Shown: piece by piece, positions 20,581 to 23,240 of the stretch
How positions within the stretch are numbered: the first letter of the stretch is position 1
How the letters are laid out: every line of letters begins with the position of its first letter
Assembly (NCBI RefSeq): GCF_000003605.2
Contig: NW_003107089.1
Location: 1,232,603-1,255,842, forward strand
Direction of reading: 5' to 3'
Length of the DNA: 23,240 nucleotides
From: Saccoglossus kowalevskii
Lineage: Eukaryota > Hemichordata > Enteropneusta > Harrimaniidae
The notes under the pieces: model-generated
Seen by the model: only the letters and a program-made list of their open reading frames with translations
Told to the model about the DNA's origin: nothing
Database searches by the model: none
Made by a program: the position numbers and the translations under genes

Positions 20581-20751
20581 TTACTGGCTGGCCTGAGCTT
20601 TATTTTCTGGTACCTCCTCCCCGTCATTGTGTTCTTCCGGTGCCCTGATATAATGTGCTGGTTTGTTTCCCTTGACAACATCATCATCAACATGGACACC
20701 AACAATTCCTGACCCAGGTACTTCAAACATAGCGTCCAGCAACACACCTTC
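20581..20751 (-). CDS. CLPX: CLPX last coding exon (C-terminus)
   Basis: ClpX is the mitochondrial-matrix AAA+ unfoldase that feeds substrates to ClpP and also acts in haem synthesis control. This exon encodes EGVLLDAMFEVPGSGIVGVH, then VDDDVVKGNKPAHYIRAPEE, and an acidic tail ending KAQASQ before TAA at 20581–20583. LL..MFEVP and the V..G...P.YIRAP stretch match the end of the small AAA+ subdomain in animal CLPX. Acceptor CTTACCTATAG precedes 20751; the exon begins in phase 0 and is 57 codons including the stop. Upstream exons, including Walker A/B, are off the window to the right. The Asp/Glu-rich tail after YIRAP is poorly conserved in the family. Confidence 0.9.
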   Translation of the reverse strand, partial: EGVLLDAMFEVPGSGIVGVHVDDDVVKGNKPAHYIRAPEEHNDGEEVPENKAQASQ

Positions 20752-21945
20752 CTATAGGTAAGAGAATAACAAGACATTTTTATTTTAGGTAAGATTCATT
20801 CACCCTTTTTCCAACCAAAATTTTGGTTGTACAATTTTGTACAGTTTCATGGATTGGCAGTGTCTTGGATATTTACAATCAGACACATGGCGCATGGTAA
20901 AACTGTAAAAACATTATTAAAACAATATTTTGAGCATATTTAGTGAGAGGTGATCTCATATTCTGCACTTCGGTCAAAACTAGGTTAACCTGGCTTGCCC
21001 TTTCCAGCCTTATTGGGCTACAGTATGCAAATTTGTAGGTCTGAATCTCACTTCCTGATGAACAGCACATTAACACCCCCACTGAAAACAAACAGAGAAC
21101 AAAGAAAGACAGACAAGGGAAACCTAGGTTTCGATTAGAGCATGATGATTAGAGGAACCTGGGTTTTTCTTACAATACATTTCCAAAGAGGAAGATTCCA
21201 AAGAACAACTTTGTGCAAGAAAAAAATAAGATGCATACCATGGAGCTCCATGTTCATACTGAATGTTATATTTTGAAGTGTTATAAAGAATTTAGCAGTG
21301 ATTTTTTTTTTGCAAGTCATGTAAATGCTCATGAAATAATTTGTTTCATAAATCTCTTTACATCATGTCATTTATAAATGTGATGAAAATTATATTTATT
21401 TATTTCTGTGATTGGTAATAATGATCAGTTTTCCACAACTTACATGCGATACAAGTCAATACAATTGTTATTGTGAATAATTAGTTGTACAATTAATTAA
21501 AAAATAGTCTGATATATATCACGTCTTTATTATTATTTTGTATCAAGTGAAACTATATACCTTCTATTGTGATATATGGTGAATCAATGTTTGAAACAGA
21601 ACAGAAAAAAATGCAATAGAATTTTTAATGAGCAGCTTTTTAGGATGAAATACAGCAGTGTTTTGACTAAGTGAGAACGCAAGCAGACAATTCAGCAGAT
21701 TAGCTAATATTTGCACAACAAAAATACAGTGTCAACAACGGCATTTTTTTAGACATGTGGGAACGTAGTAAGTATTTGTTATTTGTTTTGATACTTTGTG
21801 TCAACGGCAATTGAATAATAATCAAAGAAAGCTTAGAAAGAACTCTTGTGTGCTGAGAGAGTATTGGAGACACATTAAAAATTAGTTCAAAATTACTTGT
21901 ACTTGTGATATTGATGGAAAAGCTGAAAACTAATTATGCAAATCA

Positions 21946-22400
21946 GGAAATTAATATGAACAGATTTGAGAGTAAAACTAATAAGGTCTGTGCAATGTAA
22001 CAGACCATCTATGTACCAAGTTTCATTGGAAATTATGAATTATTATCCTAATAAGGAAATTAATATGAACAGATTTTTACCCCAAAACTAATCAGGTGTG
22101 TGGATTGTCCTAGAGCATCTATATACAAAGTTTCATTGGAATCGAATAAATAGTACTTTAGATATCTGTGTGAAAGCTTAAATTAGGTAATTATGCAAAT
22201 TAGGTAATTAATATGCATGGATTGTTACCCAAAACTAATCAAATCTGCGCATTAGCTCAGAGCATCAATGTACCAAGTTTCATTAAAATCCAATGGATGG
22301 TTCTTTAGATATCAGTGGAACAGTCATGGAACAGCTAAAAATTAGCTAATCATCATGCGAATTAGGTAATTAATATGTATGGTTTTCACCAAAACCAAAT
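21946..22400. repeat. Diverged tandem array 1 (four units)
   Basis: The word GG(A/T)AATTAATATG starts units at 21946, 22055, 22203 and 22365, giving spacings of 109, 148 and 162. Units also share AAAACTAATCAGGT and TGTACCAAGTTTCATTGGAA. The family is not identified. Confidence 0.8.
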
Positions 22401-22405
22401 TCATG

Positions 22406-22425
22406 AGGGCGTCCCAGGACGCCCT
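22406..22425. repeat. Perfect GC-rich palindrome
   Basis: Nine-base arms AGGGCGTCC / GGACGCCCT with a CA loop, directly after tandem array 1 in otherwise AT-rich DNA. It may be the boundary or terminal structure of the element that carries the array. Confidence 0.85.
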
Positions 22426-22739
22426 GTCTATTGCCTAGATGTTGAAACCGCGAAATTGAGTTTTATTTGGGCTGTTTAAGGTGGTTTGCGTTAACCCAGG
22501 TTTTACTCAATATTTGAATATGAGCTCACCCCTAATTTAACTTTTACTTGTCAGCAAAACAAAATTAACAAGTCATTGAAAATGACACAGTCCCCTTTAA
22601 GTTCTCTTTGTGCTCGTCATATTAAAGCGGAGGGGTTGTTGCGAGTGTGTCCTTGAAACTTGAGTTCCAAGTGGCGTATACAACAGATTGTTTATTTACA
22701 TCAAAACACGTGTTTCGTGTCATAGTAATATGGCCAAAA

Positions 22740-23190
22740 TAAAAACAGCCGTTATTCGGCCATCTTTGATCTGATTATGAAACACACTGATATGTATGAT
22801 GTGCCAAATACGAATGAAAATGGTAAATTGTGGAAATATAGTATTAAGGCCAAAAAGTCAGATGGCTGTCAATCGGCCATCCTTGACCAGATTTTGAAAC
22901 AAATTGTCATGGACATGCATCCTAAAATGTATAAAGTACATGTATGTGCCAAATTTGAATGAAAACTGACAGAGCACGTCCAAGATACCGCATAAAAAAA
23001 CAAAAACAAGATGCCTGTCAGTCGACCATCTTTGATCCAATTGTGAAATAAATCGTCATGGACATGTATCCTAACATGTATAATCTATGTACCAAGTTTG
23101 AATGACAACTGACAAAGCATGTCCAAAATACAACATTTTTAAAAAACAAGATGGCTGCCAGTCGGCCATTTTGAATCGAATCGCTAAACT
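22740..23190. repeat. Diverged tandem array 2 (four units) with palindromic cores
   Basis: CGGCCATC-like cores begin at 22757, 22874, 23023 and 23163, giving spacings of 117, 149 and 140. Most cores are dyads of the form AGATGGC...GCCATCT. Units share GTCATGGACATG and TTTGAATGA(A/C)AACTGACA. Short open frames across it have no coding character. Confidence 0.85.
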
Positions 23191-23240
23191 ACTGCATGTG
23201 CATATGTCCCACATAAGGTACTAGGCACATGCAAAGAATA

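Larger units (their letters stand above)
20752..23240 (-). other. Presumed CLPX intron, repeat-rich
   Basis: I searched the minus strand for the preceding CLPX segment (a GARGLR-type motif) and found none, so the intron should run past the window edge. The left half is AT-rich without clear features. The right half carries two diverged tandem arrays and a perfect 20-nt palindrome. Confidence 0.65.

Noticed and set aside
20520-20777. 85-codon open frame over the CLPX exon
   Set aside because: It is a different frame from the true CLPX reading, which ends at 20581.
22777-23040. Short open frames in tandem array 2
   Set aside because: They arise from repeat units, on both strands, without coding character.
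21946-23190. CRISPR-like repeat-spacer layout
   Set aside because: Units are diverged, periods vary from about 109 to 162, and the context is an animal gene intron.

Overview
This is a eukaryotic, metazoan nuclear window from an AT-rich genome. Coding sequence is split into short exons bounded by GT–AG introns, and the introns carry microsatellites, G/C homopolymers, hairpins and diverged repeats. The repeat style suggests a marine invertebrate, but the phylum cannot be fixed from this sequence. I found no bacterial operon, CRISPR array, rRNA or tRNA.

Layout: (1) 1–1094 is non-coding and probably lies in an intron of the first gene. (2) 1095–10025, + strand, holds seven 3' exons of an SLC24 K+-dependent Na+/Ca2+ exchanger of the NCKX3/4/5 type. 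They run from the first alpha repeat to the stop codon; the 5' exons are off the window. (3) 10026–11716 is a tail-to-tail spacer with a candidate poly(A) signal for each flanking gene and an ordered pentanucleotide repeat. (4) 11717–16910, - strand, is a complete nine-exon SLC27 gene (fatty acid transport protein / very-long-chain acyl-CoA synthetase, SLC27A2/A6-like). The exons join in frame to about 623 residues, which fits the family length. (5) 16911–20580 is spacer, containing the presumed SLC27 promoter side and the CLPX 3' UTR. (6) 20581–20751, - strand, is the last coding exon of CLPX, the mitochondrial AAA+ unfoldase. (7) 20752–23240 is probably CLPX intron and contains two related diverged tandem arrays.

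The three genes do not form one pathway: one exchanges cations, one takes up and activates fatty acids, and one unfolds mitochondrial proteins. What links them is position. As far as I recall, human SLC24A5, SLC24A1, SLC27A2 and CLPX all lie on 15q21–q22, so this may be a piece of ancient animal gene linkage.

I do not see a new multi-gene system. The points most worth a second look are: an Asp-to-Glu change at the residue tied to potassium dependence in NCKX2; an Arg-to-Cys change in a conserved SLC27 motif; a 31-bp perfect hairpin flanked by 7-bp direct repeats; a repeat shared by introns of the SLC24 and SLC27 genes; and the two arrays sharing a 17-mer.
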